Assembly (NCBI RefSeq): GCF_030149425.1
Contig: NZ_JASBRQ010000051.1
Coordinates: forward strand, 89,939-153,938
Source of the DNA: Maricaulis sp.
GTDB lineage: Bacteria > Pseudomonadota > Alphaproteobacteria > Caulobacterales > Maricaulaceae
Direction of reading: 5' to 3'
Length of the DNA stretch: 64,000 nt
Positions 1-8,949 of this stretch are shown piece after piece. The notes under the pieces were generated by a model. It searched no databases. It worked only from the letters and a program-made list of their open reading frames with translations, and was not told the DNA's origin. Position numbers and translations under genes: made by a program. The stretch's first letter is position 1. Each line of letters starts with the position of its first letter.

Positions 1-582
1 GTCAACCGGCTGGAGCCGGAATTTCTCCACCTGGCCTCCCTGTTCAGCCCGACCCTGGTGACCTTCAACAACCCCTCCAGCGTTATTTCCATGGCGATGG
101 CGAACATCTGCCCGGCGGTCACCGTCGAGGCCGGCAAGTCGGGCGATGCACGCGGGATTGAGCGGGCGTTTGATCTGGTGCTCGACACGCTGCACCTGCA
201 CGCCTTCCGCACGTCCGGCCTGGAGCGGAAAGTGTCCATCTACGAGACCGTCGGCCGGGTCGAGCTGGCCCGCCACCTCTCCTTCGGTTTTACCGAAACC
301 TCCGACGCGGACCTGGTCTTCCCGGCTGATCTGGAGCGCTGGAATTTCACTGGACTCAAGGCCGGCACCGAATTCGCCACCAGCCGCGTTCCGGCCCCGG
401 TGCTGCGCGTGGTCAACGCCCGCCGCGAGGATATCACGGCCGATTTCTTTGCGCGCGACGGCAACGCCATCCGCCTGACGCGCGACATCACCCCGTCCAT
501 GCTGACCCGGGATCCGCACATCTTGCGCGAAGACTGCCTGTGCTATCTGATGCAGGAAATCCCGGCCCCGGTTGAGGCTTGA
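1..582 (+). CDS. Aspartoacylase/succinylglutamate desuccinylase-like protein, C-terminal part
   Basis: The reading frame is open from base 1 to the stop at 580-582, so the window begins inside the gene; the GTG at 58 is internal. About 193 residues are visible. The stretch around residues 36-50 of the visible part (CPAVTVEAGKSGD) resembles the C-terminal half of the AstE/AspA zinc-dependent deacylase family (peptidase M14-related), whose members hydrolyse N-acyl amino acids. The N-terminal zinc-ligand region lies outside the window, so activity cannot be judged. It is followed after six bases by the convergent carboxylesterase gene. The family call is from pattern recognition only. Confidence 0.6.
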   Translation, partial: VNRLEPEFLHLASLFSPTLVTFNNPSSVISMAMANICPAVTVEAGKSGDARGIERAFDLVLDTLHLHAFRTSGLERKVSIYETVGRVELARHLSFGFTETSDADLVFPADLERWNFTGLKAGTEFATSRVPAPVLRVVNARREDITADFFARDGNAIRLTRDITPSMLTRDPHILREDCLCYLMQEIPAPVEA

Positions 583-588
583 CCTGCC

Positions 589-2268
589 CTAGCAGGTCAG
601 CACTGCGTCGAAATCGGGCCGCAATTGCGGATCGCGTGACAGGATCGCGGCGGCAACAGCGCATTTCAGCTCTGCAGACAAGCGCTCATCGCTTGCCAGA
701 TCGGACGCGATCAAGGCCGCGGTTTCGACCCCGTTGAGGATCTCACTGCCTCCGTCCTCGGGCGTATCAAAGCGCATCAACACGCCCTGCTCACTCCAGG
801 CCGGCCAGTCTGCCTCTGGCACCCCATTGGCGGCGAGGCTGCCCCAGTGGCGGCCCATATCCCGGGCCACGGCTGCACGACCCGGGAAGTTGCCATTATT
901 AAACAGGATCGGGTCGAGCTGGCCGTAAAATTCAAAATGGTTGAAGACGAACGGAATCTCCATGGAGTGGGCCGCCCCCATGAGATGGGCGAGGTCCGTT
1001 ACCAGGAAGCGACCGCCCTCGTCCCAGTCGAAACGGTAGGCCCAGACTTGGTCATGCCCGGCACCGTTCAGCGCAACGGCGAGCTCATCCACCGCCAGGG
1101 CGCGCCAGATGCGGCTGGGATATTCCGCGACGGCATCATAGACGTCGCGATCCTTGGCCCAGATGAAAGGACCGATACGGTTGACCAGCTGCGGATTGAG
1201 CAGGCCGTAAAGCTTCATCTCGTCAAGATTGGCCCCCGTGATCACCGGCACCGGCGCAAACCCGCCCGGCGTCTGCGCCGCGCCGAGGATTCCGCCTTGC
1301 GGGATCACCACACCATCCTCGATCATGCGCGGCATGTCGCTGCTCGCAGCGAGGGCTTCGCGATAGGCCTCATAGACGTCGTTGAGCGGCGTTGCCCGCA
1401 TGGTCGCGGCGTCTGCATCGGGTCCGGCAAACACCGCGGCCCGGTCAATGCCCGAATTGGGCGCAGTTTGCTCGGCTTCCTCGAGGGTCACGGTGCGCGT
1501 ACTGCCGCTTTGAATGATCGCGGCATGGAAAAGTCCGCGCGCCATCTCGCTGGCCAGAAGCGCGGCGACATTATGCCCGCCGGCGCTTTCGCCGAAAATC
1601 GTCACCCGGCCGGCATCTCCGCCGAACGCATCCGCATTGTCCTGCACCCACTCGAGCGCCGCGATCATGTCGAGCACGGCGAAATTTGCGGCCCGGTCGG
1701 CATTTGTTTCGCTGTCGGAACGGAGCGCGGGATGGGCCAGCCAGCCCAACGGGCCCAGGCGGTATTGCATCGCGATGACGATCACATCGCGGTCCATGGC
1801 CAGCTGGCGGCCATCATAAGCGGAGGACCGCCCCCAGGTATTGGCACCGCCATGGATCCACACCATCACCGGCAAATCATCACCCGGCTGCGTGCCCGGC
1901 GGGGCATAGATATCCAGGGTCAGGCAGTCTTCCGAACCGATGATCTGACCCGCCTCAAGCCCCTCCGCTTCATCCAGCGCATTAGTGATCTGCGGGCAGC
2001 GCGGGCCAAATTCGAGCGCTTCAAACCGGGCCTCAAACGCCTCCGCCGGGCGGGGTGCCCGCCAGCGCAGATCGCCCACCGGGGCCGCCGCATAGGGCAC
2101 AGCGCGCCAGACCTGGGCGCCGAATTGATCGGTAAACCCGACCAGCTCCCCCTGGCTGATGGTCCGCGCCGTGGTCTCGTCAATCACCGCCGGCGGTTCC
2201 ACCGGTTCACCACAGGCCACCAGACTGGCCAGCACTGCCGGCACCGCAAAGAGTTTGAACACACGCAT
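589..2268 (-). CDS. Type B carboxylesterase, predicted lipoprotein
   Basis: A 559-residue alpha/beta hydrolase of the carboxylesterase/lipase type B family, of normal length for the family. The first 20 residues form a lipoprotein signal with lipobox LVAC, so it is probably exported and lipid-anchored. The nucleophile elbow GESAGG carries the catalytic serine, preceded by the family signature EDCLTLDIYAP and the oxyanion-hole HGG. The charge-relay Glu is probably in NLDEM and the His in GAAHSMEIPF. All triad residues therefore look present. The substrate is unknown; the family hydrolyses carboxylic esters. It stands alone, with tRNA-Lys upstream and the partial deacylase converging on it. Confidence 0.9.
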   Translation of the reverse strand: MRVFKLFAVPAVLASLVACGEPVEPPAVIDETTARTISQGELVGFTDQFGAQVWRAVPYAAAPVGDLRWRAPRPAEAFEARFEALEFGPRCPQITNALDEAEGLEAGQIIGSEDCLTLDIYAPPGTQPGDDLPVMVWIHGGANTWGRSSAYDGRQLAMDRDVIVIAMQYRLGPLGWLAHPALRSDSETNADRAANFAVLDMIAALEWVQDNADAFGGDAGRVTIFGESAGGHNVAALLASEMARGLFHAAIIQSGSTRTVTLEEAEQTAPNSGIDRAAVFAGPDADAATMRATPLNDVYEAYREALAASSDMPRMIEDGVVIPQGGILGAAQTPGGFAPVPVITGANLDEMKLYGLLNPQLVNRIGPFIWAKDRDVYDAVAEYPSRIWRALAVDELAVALNGAGHDQVWAYRFDWDEGGRFLVTDLAHLMGAAHSMEIPFVFNHFEFYGQLDPILFNNGNFPGRAAVARDMGRHWGSLAANGVPEADWPAWSEQGVLMRFDTPEDGGSEILNGVETAALIASDLASDERLSAELKCAVAAAILSRDPQLRPDFDAVLTC

Positions 2269-2496
2269 GAAGCCCTCCCCGTTTGATCGAAGAGATTAGG
2301 CGTTTCGGGCGCTCTGGCAATTGGCTGATTTGCGACTACCCCTCAACCCAAACGCTGATCAATGGTGCGCTGGCACGGGTGCGGGTTTCGGCGGGTTCGG
2401 GGAGCGTGGAACAAGGGCTCGCCTAGACGACGCCTGCCGCCCCAGGCCTTCCGGCTCGGAGCGTTTTCAAATCATTTCAATCGCTTGGGAAAGAAA

Positions 2497-2572
2497 TGGT
2501 GAGCCGACAGGGATTCGAACCCTGGACCGTCTGATTAAAAGTCAGATGCTCTACCAGCTGAGCTATCGGCTC
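2497..2572 (-). tRNA. tRNA-Lys (anticodon TTT)
   Basis: Read on the minus strand, this 76-base segment folds as a cloverleaf. The acceptor stem GAGCCGA pairs with TCGGCTC, the D arm is TAGCTCAGCTGGTAGAGC, the anticodon loop is CTTTTAA, and the T arm contains GGTTCGAATCC. The anticodon TTT reads lysine codons. A discriminator A and an encoded CCA end lie at 2497-2500. Confidence 0.97.
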
Positions 2573-2689
2573 CCGTTTCGGAAGAGCGCGGAACCTATAC
2601 GCGCGAATCTGTGTGGTCAATGCGCATTTGCTGATCGATTTCAGTATTTTTGATGCGATTTCGTCACAATCATTTGTATGATGGTTGTC

Positions 2690-3322
2690 ATGACGGGGAG
2701 AGTTCAGATTTTCGTATGTGTTCTCGCGGCGTTAGCTGTGAGTGCGTGTAGTTCCACGCGGCAGCGTGCGGGCCAGGCGAGCGATTTTGCGCGCGATGAA
2801 ACCCGGGTTGCCGTGGAAGATGCCGTTGGCCTGCCGCGCCAGCGCCCGGGCCAGATCATGGTCGATGAAGGCGATGACACGGTGCCGACCCCTTATGGCG
2901 GTGATGGCTCGCGCCGGCGCTGTTCGACCGTGTCGCGTGATATTGCCCGTCTGACCGTGATTCTCGGCCCGGATATCGAGGAAGAACAACGCCTCGCCGA
3001 AGCCGCCGAACCGGATGAGGACAGCTGGGTCAGCCGCGGCGCCCATGCGGCCCGGCGCGCGCCCGGTGCAGCCGCTGATGCAACGCGGGGGCTTTATCGC
3101 TCCACCATTGTCGGCCTCAACCCGATCCGCCCGGTGGTCCGCTTTATCGGCGGCGCCGGACGCATTGAGGGCGAAGCGCGCGAACAGCGCGACCACGCCC
3201 AGCGCCGGCGGGCCTATCTGCGCGGCCTTTATGACGGCTTCGGGTGTCCGGAAAGCTATATGGAACGCGCCTTTGAAGCCTATGGCCTGATCGAGCAAGC
3301 CGACGGCAGCCATAAACGCTAA
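2690..3322 (+). CDS. Predicted lipoprotein of unknown function
   Basis: About 210 residues from the ATG at 2690; the frame also has an ATG at 2678. The 2690 start gives a classical lipoprotein signal (MTGRVQIFVC, hydrophobic core, lipobox VSAC). No convincing Shine-Dalgarno sequence is visible for either start. The mature part is Arg/Glu/Ala-rich and mostly hydrophilic, with a short hydrophobic patch near the middle (STIVGLNPIRPVVRF) and a single later cysteine in GFGCPESYM. I do not recognise a family. It ends three bases before the tgt stop codon (convergent). Confidence 0.75.
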   Translation: MTGRVQIFVCVLAALAVSACSSTRQRAGQASDFARDETRVAVEDAVGLPRQRPGQIMVDEGDDTVPTPYGGDGSRRRCSTVSRDIARLTVILGPDIEEEQRLAEAAEPDEDSWVSRGAHAARRAPGAAADATRGLYRSTIVGLNPIRPVVRFIGGAGRIEGEAREQRDHAQRRRAYLRGLYDGFGCPESYMERAFEAYGLIEQADGSHKR

Positions 3323-3325
3323 TCG

Positions 3326-4453
3326 CTAGGACTTCGACGTCCCCTCGGCCCAGCGCGCATTGAACTGCGCCCGGAAGGCCTCGAACTCGCCGGCCTCGAT
3401 GGCTGCCCGCATGCGCGCGGTCAGGTCTTCGAAGTAAGCGATATTGTGCCAGCTGAGCAGCATGGCCGAGAGATATTCACCGGACCGGAAGAGATGGTTG
3501 AGATAGGCCTTGGAATAGTCGCGGCTGGCCGGGCAATTGAGCTCCGGGTTGAGCGGCGTTTCGTCCTCAATGAATTCGGCGCGCTTGATATTGATCGGGC
3601 CGTAGTCCGACCAGGCCTGCCCGTGCCGGCCTGACCGCGTCGGCAGCACGCAGTCGAACATGTCGACCCCGCGCGCCACGGCTTCCACCAGGTCAATCGG
3701 CTTGCCCACGCCCATCAGATAGCGTGGCCGCTCGACCGGCAGGTGCGGCGTGGTGAAGTCGAGCACCTGGCACATCAGCTCGAAACCCTCGCCAACCGCC
3801 AGCCCGCCAATGGCATAACCGTCATAGCCGGTCTCGATCGAGCGCTCGGCGCTTTCCCGGCGAAGATCATCAAAAACCGAGCCCTGGACGATCCCGAACA
3901 GGGCCTGGTCCGAACGCTCACCAAAAGCCGCCTTGGAGCGGGCGCCCCAGCGCAGGGACAGCTCCATAGACGACGCGGCCTCATCCTTGGTGCAGCCAAA
4001 GGCGGTGCATTCATCCAGCTGCATGGAGATGTCAGCGCCCAGCAGGTCGGCCTGGATCTCGATCGAGCGTTCCGGGGTCAGCGAATGCTTCGACCCGTCA
4101 ATATGGGAGGAGAAGGTCACCCCCTCCTCGCTCATCTTGCGCAGTTTGGACAGCGACCAGACCTGGAAGCCGCCGCTATCGGTGAGGATCGGGCCTTTCC
4201 AGGTCGAGAAATTGTGCAGACCGCCGAGCGTCTTCACCCGCTCCGCGCCAGGGCGCAGCATGAGGTGATAGGTATTGCCCAGGATGATATCCGCCCCGGT
4301 CTCCTTGACCTGGTCCATATACAGCGCCTTGACCGTGCCGGCAGTACCGACCGGCATGAAGGCCGGGGTGCGGATCTCGCCGCGCGAAGTGGTCAGGACA
4401 CCGGAACGGGCAGCGCCGTCGGTCGCTTTGATCGTGTAAGGAAATGCACTCAT
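3326..4453 (-). CDS. tgt: Queuine/preQ1 tRNA-guanine transglycosylase with degenerate zinc site
   Basis: Tgt exchanges guanine 34 of GUN-anticodon tRNAs for the queuine precursor preQ1. The start chosen at 4453 ([13 protein letters not shown]) matches the usual N-terminus and gives 375 residues; the frame is open to 4504. Active-site landmarks are present: DSGGFQ, the substrate-pocket IVQGS and GGLAVGEG, and the nucleophile region [15 protein letters not shown]. The zinc region is odd. The canonical C-x-C-x2-C...H reads [16 protein letters not shown]...SWHN here, so the first cysteine aligns with Leu and the third with Ser, leaving one Cys and the His. queA, the next enzyme of the pathway, lies 1.5 kb away on the same strand. 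Confidence 0.93.
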   Translation of the reverse strand: MSAFPYTIKATDGAARSGVLTTSRGEIRTPAFMPVGTAGTVKALYMDQVKETGADIILGNTYHLMLRPGAERVKTLGGLHNFSTWKGPILTDSGGFQVWSLSKLRKMSEEGVTFSSHIDGSKHSLTPERSIEIQADLLGADISMQLDECTAFGCTKDEAASSMELSLRWGARSKAAFGERSDQALFGIVQGSVFDDLRRESAERSIETGYDGYAIGGLAVGEGFELMCQVLDFTTPHLPVERPRYLMGVGKPIDLVEAVARGVDMFDCVLPTRSGRHGQAWSDYGPINIKRAEFIEDETPLNPELNCPASRDYSKAYLNHLFRSGEYLSAMLLSWHNIAYFEDLTARMRAAIEAGEFEAFRAQFNARWAEGTSKS

Positions 4454-4524
4454 GGGGCGCGCTTCTAGTCCGCCTTGGGCCAAAGCGAAAGCCATGGCGT
4501 TCATCTTCAGCTCAGCCGCAGGGG

Positions 4525-4544
4525 AATATGTGCTAGCATATTCG
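4525..4544. promoter_or_regulatory. Inverted repeat upstream of the paralogous gene pair
   Basis: GAATATG and CATATTC form a perfect 7-base inverted repeat separated by six bases (TGCTAG). It sits 19 bases before the start of the 4564 gene and upstream of tgt on the other strand. It could be an operator or part of a promoter. No regulator can be named. Confidence 0.3.
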
Positions 4545-4563
4545 CTCTAAAGGGGAGGTAGAG

Positions 4564-5172
4564 ATGAGTATTCTTTTGATGGCAGCGGCCAGCCTTCTGG
4601 CCACCGATGCTGATTTCCAGCAACGTGAGCGCGGCTCCGGACTCGCCACGGGTCGGCGCACGTATGAGCCCGTCCGGGCCGCCGGAAATTATCCGGCCAG
4701 TGATCTGCTCGCCGGGCAACCCAATCAGTTTCCCGGCGTGGACTGGAGCGGCATCGAGATTCGCCAGGTCAATGCCAATGCCTTTCCCGGTGTCGACTGG
4801 CAGCCTGCCGGGCATTGCCGCGGCGATAATGGCGAGGTCGGCTATGTCTACCGCGCCCGCGGCAATAACAATGAACGCCCGACCGAAGAGGTGAATTTCT
4901 ACTACCAGAAAATCCTCTTTGCCCAGGCCCCGTCCGGTGATGGCCGGGGCGTACACCAGCCCGGCAGCGGCGCGACCGGCGCCACACGCCGGCGCGGCGT
5001 CGAGCGGGAAAATATCGGCAGCGATCTCAGCGCGACCGCCAATACCGAAACGGAAGTCTTCCGCGATGAGATGGGCCAGGTCCAGAGCCCGCGCCGGACC
5101 GCTGCTTCAGTGCAATGGCCCTATCAACTCTCGGCCGCCGATGTGGCGTCCAGCAATCACTGCCCAAGCTAA
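4564..5172 (+). CDS. Short exported protein, FPGVDW-type, paralogue of the next gene
   Basis: 202 residues, preceded by a strong ribosome site (GGGGAGGTAGAG then ATG). The N-terminus (MSILLMAAASLLATDA) is hydrophobic and could be a short signal peptide, although a basic n-region is missing. It shares with the 5185 gene the blocks [14 protein letters not shown] and W-PAG-CR, so the two are tandem paralogues. Here the FPGVDW hexapeptide occurs twice; in the neighbour it has been multiplied. The C-terminal half is Gly/Arg/Ser-rich and ends in CPS. No known family is recognised. The pair lies on the plus strand between queA and tgt. Confidence 0.7.
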   Translation: MSILLMAAASLLATDADFQQRERGSGLATGRRTYEPVRAAGNYPASDLLAGQPNQFPGVDWSGIEIRQVNANAFPGVDWQPAGHCRGDNGEVGYVYRARGNNNERPTEEVNFYYQKILFAQAPSGDGRGVHQPGSGATGATRRRGVERENIGSDLSATANTETEVFRDEMGQVQSPRRTAASVQWPYQLSAADVASSNHCPS

Positions 5173-5184
5173 TCGGGGGATATC

Positions 5185-5937
5185 ATGAGCCTTCTACTTG
5201 TCGCCGCCGCCCTGTTTACGGCGGAACCCGCACTGCAATCGTCCAGCCAGGCCAGCGGCCACCGGCGCCATCTTCCGACCGTACAAAACCAGGTCGATCC
5301 GTCGGCGTTACAGTTGAATGCGAGATCAGCGGATGCGGCGGTCTACCCGACCAATGACTTGCTGTCTGGCCAACCCAACCAGTTCCCGGGTGTCGACTGG
5401 AGCAAGACCGAAATTCGCCATGTCGGCCGCATTTCTTTCCCGACTGAGGAATGGACTCCGACGACCCAGGCCTTTCCGACCGAGGAATGGTTTCCTACGG
5501 AGGAATGGTTCCCCGATGAAGAATGGTTCCCGACAGAAGAATGGTTTCCGACTGAGGAATGGTTTCCGACTGAGGAATGGCGGCCCGCCGGCCAGTGTCG
5601 CCTCTCCAATGGCAATACGGCAAGGATAGAGCGTTTATGCCCGGATGGTTCGGGTGTCTGCTATCAGCGTGTCGCAACGGGCCAGCCCGCGCAGACACGA
5701 CTGAACCGCCGCAGCATCGTTGGAGAACGTAGGATCGTCGGCGAGCGCGGTATTGTGGGCGAACGCGGGATCGTTGGTGAACGCGGGATCGTCGGCGAGC
5801 GTGGCATCGTCGGCGAACGCGGCGTGGTCCAGGATGAGGCCGAGACGACAACCGGCCGCGGCGCGCGCAACATTTTGCGCACCCGGACACGCTCTTCCAA
5901 TATCGAGCTCACAACCCTGCCGGCTTGCCCGAACTAG
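5185..5937 (+). CDS. Exported tandem-repeat protein (FPTEEW and IVGERG repeats)
   Basis: 250 residues with a ribosome site GGGGGATATC before the ATG. It has the same hydrophobic N-terminus as its upstream paralogue and the same [14 protein letters not shown] block. Residues 97-132 are six head-to-tail FPTEEW units (one is FPDEEW), with an isolated seventh at 85-90. Residues 178-213 are six IVGERG units (the first ends in R). A small cysteine-containing domain, roughly residues 136-160, lies between them (CRL...[11 protein letters not shown]). Most base differences between units are synonymous, which argues the peptide is maintained. An aromatic/acidic repeat followed by a basic/glycine repeat suggests a surface or assembly role, but nothing shows it. 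Its stop shares CTAG with the queA stop. Confidence 0.75.
   Translation: MSLLLVAAALFTAEPALQSSSQASGHRRHLPTVQNQVDPSALQLNARSADAAVYPTNDLLSGQPNQFPGVDWSKTEIRHVGRISFPTEEWTPTTQAFPTEEWFPTEEWFPDEEWFPTEEWFPTEEWFPTEEWRPAGQCRLSNGNTARIERLCPDGSGVCYQRVATGQPAQTRLNRRSIVGERRIVGERGIVGERGIVGERGIVGERGIVGERGVVQDEAETTTGRGARNILRTRTRSSNIELTTLPACPN
5473..5580 (+). repeat. Six 18-bp units encoding FPTEEW
   Basis: Six consecutive 18-base units inside the 5185 gene. The last two units are identical; the others differ mainly at third codon positions, plus one T-to-D replacement in unit three. Confidence 0.9.
5716..5823 (+). repeat. Six 18-bp units encoding IVGERG
   Basis: Six consecutive 18-base units inside the 5185 gene. 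The first unit ends in Arg instead of Gly. Codons for Ile, Val, Gly and Glu vary between units without changing the peptide. Confidence 0.9.
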
Positions 5938-6998
5938 TGTTCCGCCAGCTCCAGCAGCGAGCTGTCGCCATAGGAATAGAAACGATAACCGGTCTCGATG
6001 GCATGGGCGTAGGCACGCTGCATGACATCAAGGCCGCAAATCGAACTGACCAGCATGAACAGGGTCGATTTGGGCAGGTGGAAATTGGTCATCAGCGCAT
6101 CGATGACCTGGAAGTCATAGCCCGGCGTAATGAAAATATCGGTATCGCGACTGCCCGCCCGCACCCGGCCCTTGCCGTCCGCGAGGCTTTCCAGCGTGCG
6201 CAATGCCGTTGTACCGACCGCGACAACGCGGCGACCGGCCGCCTTGGCCGCATTGATCCGCTCGGCCGCCGGGCCGGAGATGGTGCACCACTCCGAATGC
6301 ATGTCGTGATCATCGGTGTCTTCGACCTTGACCGGCAGGAAGGTCCCCGCCCCGACATGCAGGGTGACGTGGACCGGCTCGACACCGCGTTCGTCCAGGG
6401 CCTTCAACAGGCGATCGGTGAAGTGAAGCCCGGCTGTCGGGGCCGCAACCGAACCCTCTTCATTGGCATAGACGGTCTGGTAGTCCTCGACGTCCTGCTC
6501 ATCCACCTCACGCTTGGAGGCGATATAAGGCGGAAGCGGCGGTGCACCGGTTGCGGCGATGGCCTCATCCAGCTGCGCGCCGGACTGATCAAAGCGTAAC
6601 AGCGTGTCGCCGCCCTCATACTTGGCCTCGACAACAGCCTTCAGCGCTTCACCGAAGGCGATCTCATCGCCCTCGCGCACCCGCTTGGCCGGACGGATAA
6701 AGGCGCGCCAGCCATCCGCTCCGTCGCGTTTGTGCAGATTGACCTCGAGGGTGACATCCCCGCCTCCGCCGACCTCGCGGGCCGGGCGAATGCCTTCAAG
6801 CGCTGCCGGGATGACCTTGGTGTCGTTGAAAACCAGTACATCGCCGGGCTGCAGCAAGGCGGGCAGATCGAGCACGCCCTTGTCGTCGAGCGCCCCGTCG
6901 GGTGCGACATGGAGCAGACGTGCGCTATCGCGCGGGCGCGCAGGGCGCAGCGCGATGTTTGCTTCGGGAAGATGGAAATCGAAATCAGAGACCTTCAT
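5934..6998 (-). CDS. queA: S-adenosylmethionine:tRNA ribosyltransferase-isomerase
   Basis: QueA transfers and rearranges the ribosyl part of AdoMet onto preQ1-modified tRNA to form epoxyqueuosine, the step after Tgt. The 354-residue length is typical. Family signatures include [12 protein letters not shown] at the N-terminus, [32 protein letters not shown] and the C-terminal [15 protein letters not shown]...YRFYSYGD. The gene belongs to the minus-strand series gyrA, coaD, two isomerases, queA. Its stop codon overlaps the stop of the convergent tandem-repeat gene in CTAG. Confidence 0.97.
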   Translation of the reverse strand: MKVSDFDFHLPEANIALRPARPRDSARLLHVAPDGALDDKGVLDLPALLQPGDVLVFNDTKVIPAALEGIRPAREVGGGGDVTLEVNLHKRDGADGWRAFIRPAKRVREGDEIAFGEALKAVVEAKYEGGDTLLRFDQSGAQLDEAIAATGAPPLPPYIASKREVDEQDVEDYQTVYANEEGSVAAPTAGLHFTDRLLKALDERGVEPVHVTLHVGAGTFLPVKVEDTDDHDMHSEWCTISGPAAERINAAKAAGRRVVAVGTTALRTLESLADGKGRVRAGSRDTDIFITPGYDFQVIDALMTNFHLPKSTLFMLVSSICGLDVMQRAYAHAIETGYRFYSYGDSSLLELAEH

Positions 6999-7052
6999 GG
7001 CGCGGGGAGATAGGGCATTCCCCTGCCCCGCGCCAGTCTGGTCTGTAGCGGC

Positions 7053-7505
7053 TTACGCCTCGACGACGCTCGCCTTGACGATCTTGCCCGGATTGGCCGG
7101 CGGCTCACCCTTGGGCAGGGCGTCGACATGTTCCATGCCGGAGATCACTTCGCCCCAGACGGTGTACTGGTTATCGAGATAAGGCACATCATCCAGACAG
7201 ATGAAGAACTGGCTCGAGGCGCTGTCCGGATCGGCCGCACGGGCCATCGACATGGTGCCCCGCTTGTGCGGCTCAGGCGAGAACTCGGCCGGGATATTGG
7301 TGCCGGAACCACCCATGCCATTGCCGTTCGGGCAGCCGCCCTGGGCGACGAAGCCGTCAATGACGCGGTGGAAGGTCAGGCCGTCATAAAAGCCGTCCTT
7401 TGCCAGCTTGGTGATCTGGGCAACGTGCTTCGGTGCCAGGTCCGGGCGCAGCTTGATGACGACATCGCCGCCATCGACGGTGAATACGAGTTGTTCTTCA
7501 GCCAT
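7053..7505 (-). CDS. Cyclophilin-type peptidyl-prolyl isomerase (cytoplasmic)
   Basis: About 150 residues from the ATG at 7505 (MAEEQLVFTVDGG), supported by AGGA nine bases upstream; the frame is open further to 7547. Cyclophilin motifs are clear: FHRVIDGFVAQGGCPNGNG, the conserved SQFFI, and the C-terminal VWGEVISGMEHVD. There is no signal peptide, so it should act on proline bonds of cytoplasmic proteins. It follows the longer isomerase gene by five bases and precedes queA. Confidence 0.93.
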   Translation of the reverse strand: MAEEQLVFTVDGGDVVIKLRPDLAPKHVAQITKLAKDGFYDGLTFHRVIDGFVAQGGCPNGNGMGGSGTNIPAEFSPEPHKRGTMSMARAADPDSASSQFFICLDDVPYLDNQYTVWGEVISGMEHVDALPKGEPPANPGKIVKASVVEA

Positions 7506-7510
7506 GGGTC

Positions 7511-8461
7511 TTAATCCTGAATTCGCGTGGGAATGTCGATATCGCATACATCCGGCAGCGCGCCATCGGCATCGCGCAGGCTGTCGAGATATCCGTTGAA
7601 AGAGGGATGGTTACTGTCGACGATCTGGACATTGGTGCGCTCGGCCTCGGGAATATCGGCCTCGACACGCATCGAGCGGATCACGTCCGGGGTAAAGCCC
7701 GGATCCTGGAACAGGGTGCCGACTTCGATCGCATTGACGGCGTCCTGGCCATGACGCACCCGGCCCCAGACCGTGTAGGTCGCATTGAGGTGTTCGGCAT
7801 CGCCGCGGGTGATGTAGAACTGGCTGCCGGCGCTGTTGGGATCATTGGTCCGCGCCATGGCAGCGGCGCCTTCACAGTGCAGAAGCCAGCTCTGCACCTG
7901 GCCGGTCGCGGTGATCATCGCCTGGGCGATCGGTTGCGTACCGGCGTGAAAGGAGTTCCAGAACCCCGCCTGACCAACCTGCGGAATGGACGGGCTGACC
8001 GGGCGCTGCATCAGCTCGGAAATCGTCAGTTCCGGACCGCGTGCCAGGGTAAACTCAGCCTGCAGATTGGGCAGGTCCGTGCCGTGATTGGGATTGGCCC
8101 GGGAGCCACCGCCCTGGGCCATGAAGTCTTCGATGACGCGATGCCAGATCAGGAAATCGTAGAATTGGTCGCGCGCCAGCGTCTTCATGCGCTCGACATG
8201 GCCCGGAGCAAACTCCGGCGCCAGTTCTACGACGATACGGCCATGCGTGGTCTCGATGTAGAGCGTGTTCTCCGGATCAAGATCGCGCCAGGCCTCTTCC
8301 GGGAAATCATAGGCGGGAGCCGCGGCCTGGCTGACCGCAGCAGCGGCACCGGCAACAACGGCACTCTCGGCATTATTCGTGGCCGTATCCGCTTCGCGGG
8401 CACAGGCCGTGGTCGCCAGCGCGAGGCTGGCCAGGGTGGCAAAAGACAAACGCATGATCAC
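7511..8461 (-). CDS. Exported cyclophilin-type peptidyl-prolyl isomerase
   Basis: 316 residues from the GTG at 8461, which overlaps the coaD stop by four bases; an in-frame ATG at 8455 is the alternative. The N-terminus is an export signal ending LALATTAC, possibly a weak lipobox, so the protein is predicted to be periplasmic and perhaps lipid-anchored. The cyclophilin core (FLIWHRVIEDFMAQGG, GSQFYITRGD, TVWGRVRHGQDAV) is interrupted by an extra segment of about 50 residues containing LMQRPVSPSIPQVGQAGF, and there is a C-terminal extension. The arrangement of an exported and a cytoplasmic cyclophilin in tandem suggests an old duplication. Confidence 0.92.
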   Translation of the reverse strand: MIMRLSFATLASLALATTACAREADTATNNAESAVVAGAAAAVSQAAAPAYDFPEEAWRDLDPENTLYIETTHGRIVVELAPEFAPGHVERMKTLARDQFYDFLIWHRVIEDFMAQGGGSRANPNHGTDLPNLQAEFTLARGPELTISELMQRPVSPSIPQVGQAGFWNSFHAGTQPIAQAMITATGQVQSWLLHCEGAAAMARTNDPNSAGSQFYITRGDAEHLNATYTVWGRVRHGQDAVNAIEVGTLFQDPGFTPDVIRSMRVEADIPEAERTNVQIVDSNHPSFNGYLDSLRDADGALPDVCDIDIPTRIQD

Positions 8462-8946
8462 GCAAAACGCTCCTTGAGACGGCGCTCAATGGCCGGCGGC
8501 ACAAAGGCCGTAATGTCGCCGCCTAGTGCGGCAATTTCCTTCACCAGACGCGATGCAATCGCCTGGTGCTGCGGGTCGGCCATGAGGAAGACGGTCTCGA
8601 TATCATCATTGAGCTTCTGGTTCATGGCGACCATCTGAAACTCGTACTCGAAATCCGACACGGCGCGAAGCCCGCGCACGATGGATTGCGCCCGGACCGC
8701 CTCGGCAAAATGCATCAGCAGGCCTTCAAAGGGGCGCACTTCGATCTCGGCCGTCTCGCGCAAATCCTCGACCTCGGCCTCGACCATGGCGACGCGCTCC
8801 TCCAGAGGGAAAAGCGGTTTCTTGGCCTCGTTGATGGCCACGCCGATGACGAGCTTGTCGACCAGTTTGACCGCACGGCGGATGATATCGAGATGGCCGT
8901 TGGTCAGAGGATCAAACGTGCCGGGATAAAGAGCCGTGCGGAACAT
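8458..8946 (-). CDS. coaD: Phosphopantetheine adenylyltransferase
   Basis: CoaD makes dephospho-CoA from ATP and 4'-phosphopantetheine, the penultimate step of coenzyme A synthesis. The 162-residue length is standard. The nucleotidyltransferase signature YPGTFDPLTNGHLDII is at the N-terminus, and GLRAVSDFEYEFQMA-like residues (GLRAVSDFEYEFQMVAMN) are in the middle. It starts four bases after the gyrA stop and overlaps the next gene by four bases, so co-transcription with gyrA and the isomerases is likely. Confidence 0.97.
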   Translation of the reverse strand: MFRTALYPGTFDPLTNGHLDIIRRAVKLVDKLVIGVAINEAKKPLFPLEERVAMVEAEVEDLRETAEIEVRPFEGLLMHFAEAVRAQSIVRGLRAVSDFEYEFQMVAMNQKLNDDIETVFLMADPQHQAIASRLVKEIAALGGDITAFVPPAIERRLKERFA

Positions 8947-8949
8947 GGA

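Noticed and set aside
847..2286. Long plus-strand open frame opposite the carboxylesterase
   Set aside because: Antisense shadow of a gene with intact catalytic triad and lipoprotein signal.
2321..2653. A 110-codon plus-strand open frame across tRNA-Lys
   Set aside because: It runs through the tRNA gene on the other strand and has no coding signature.
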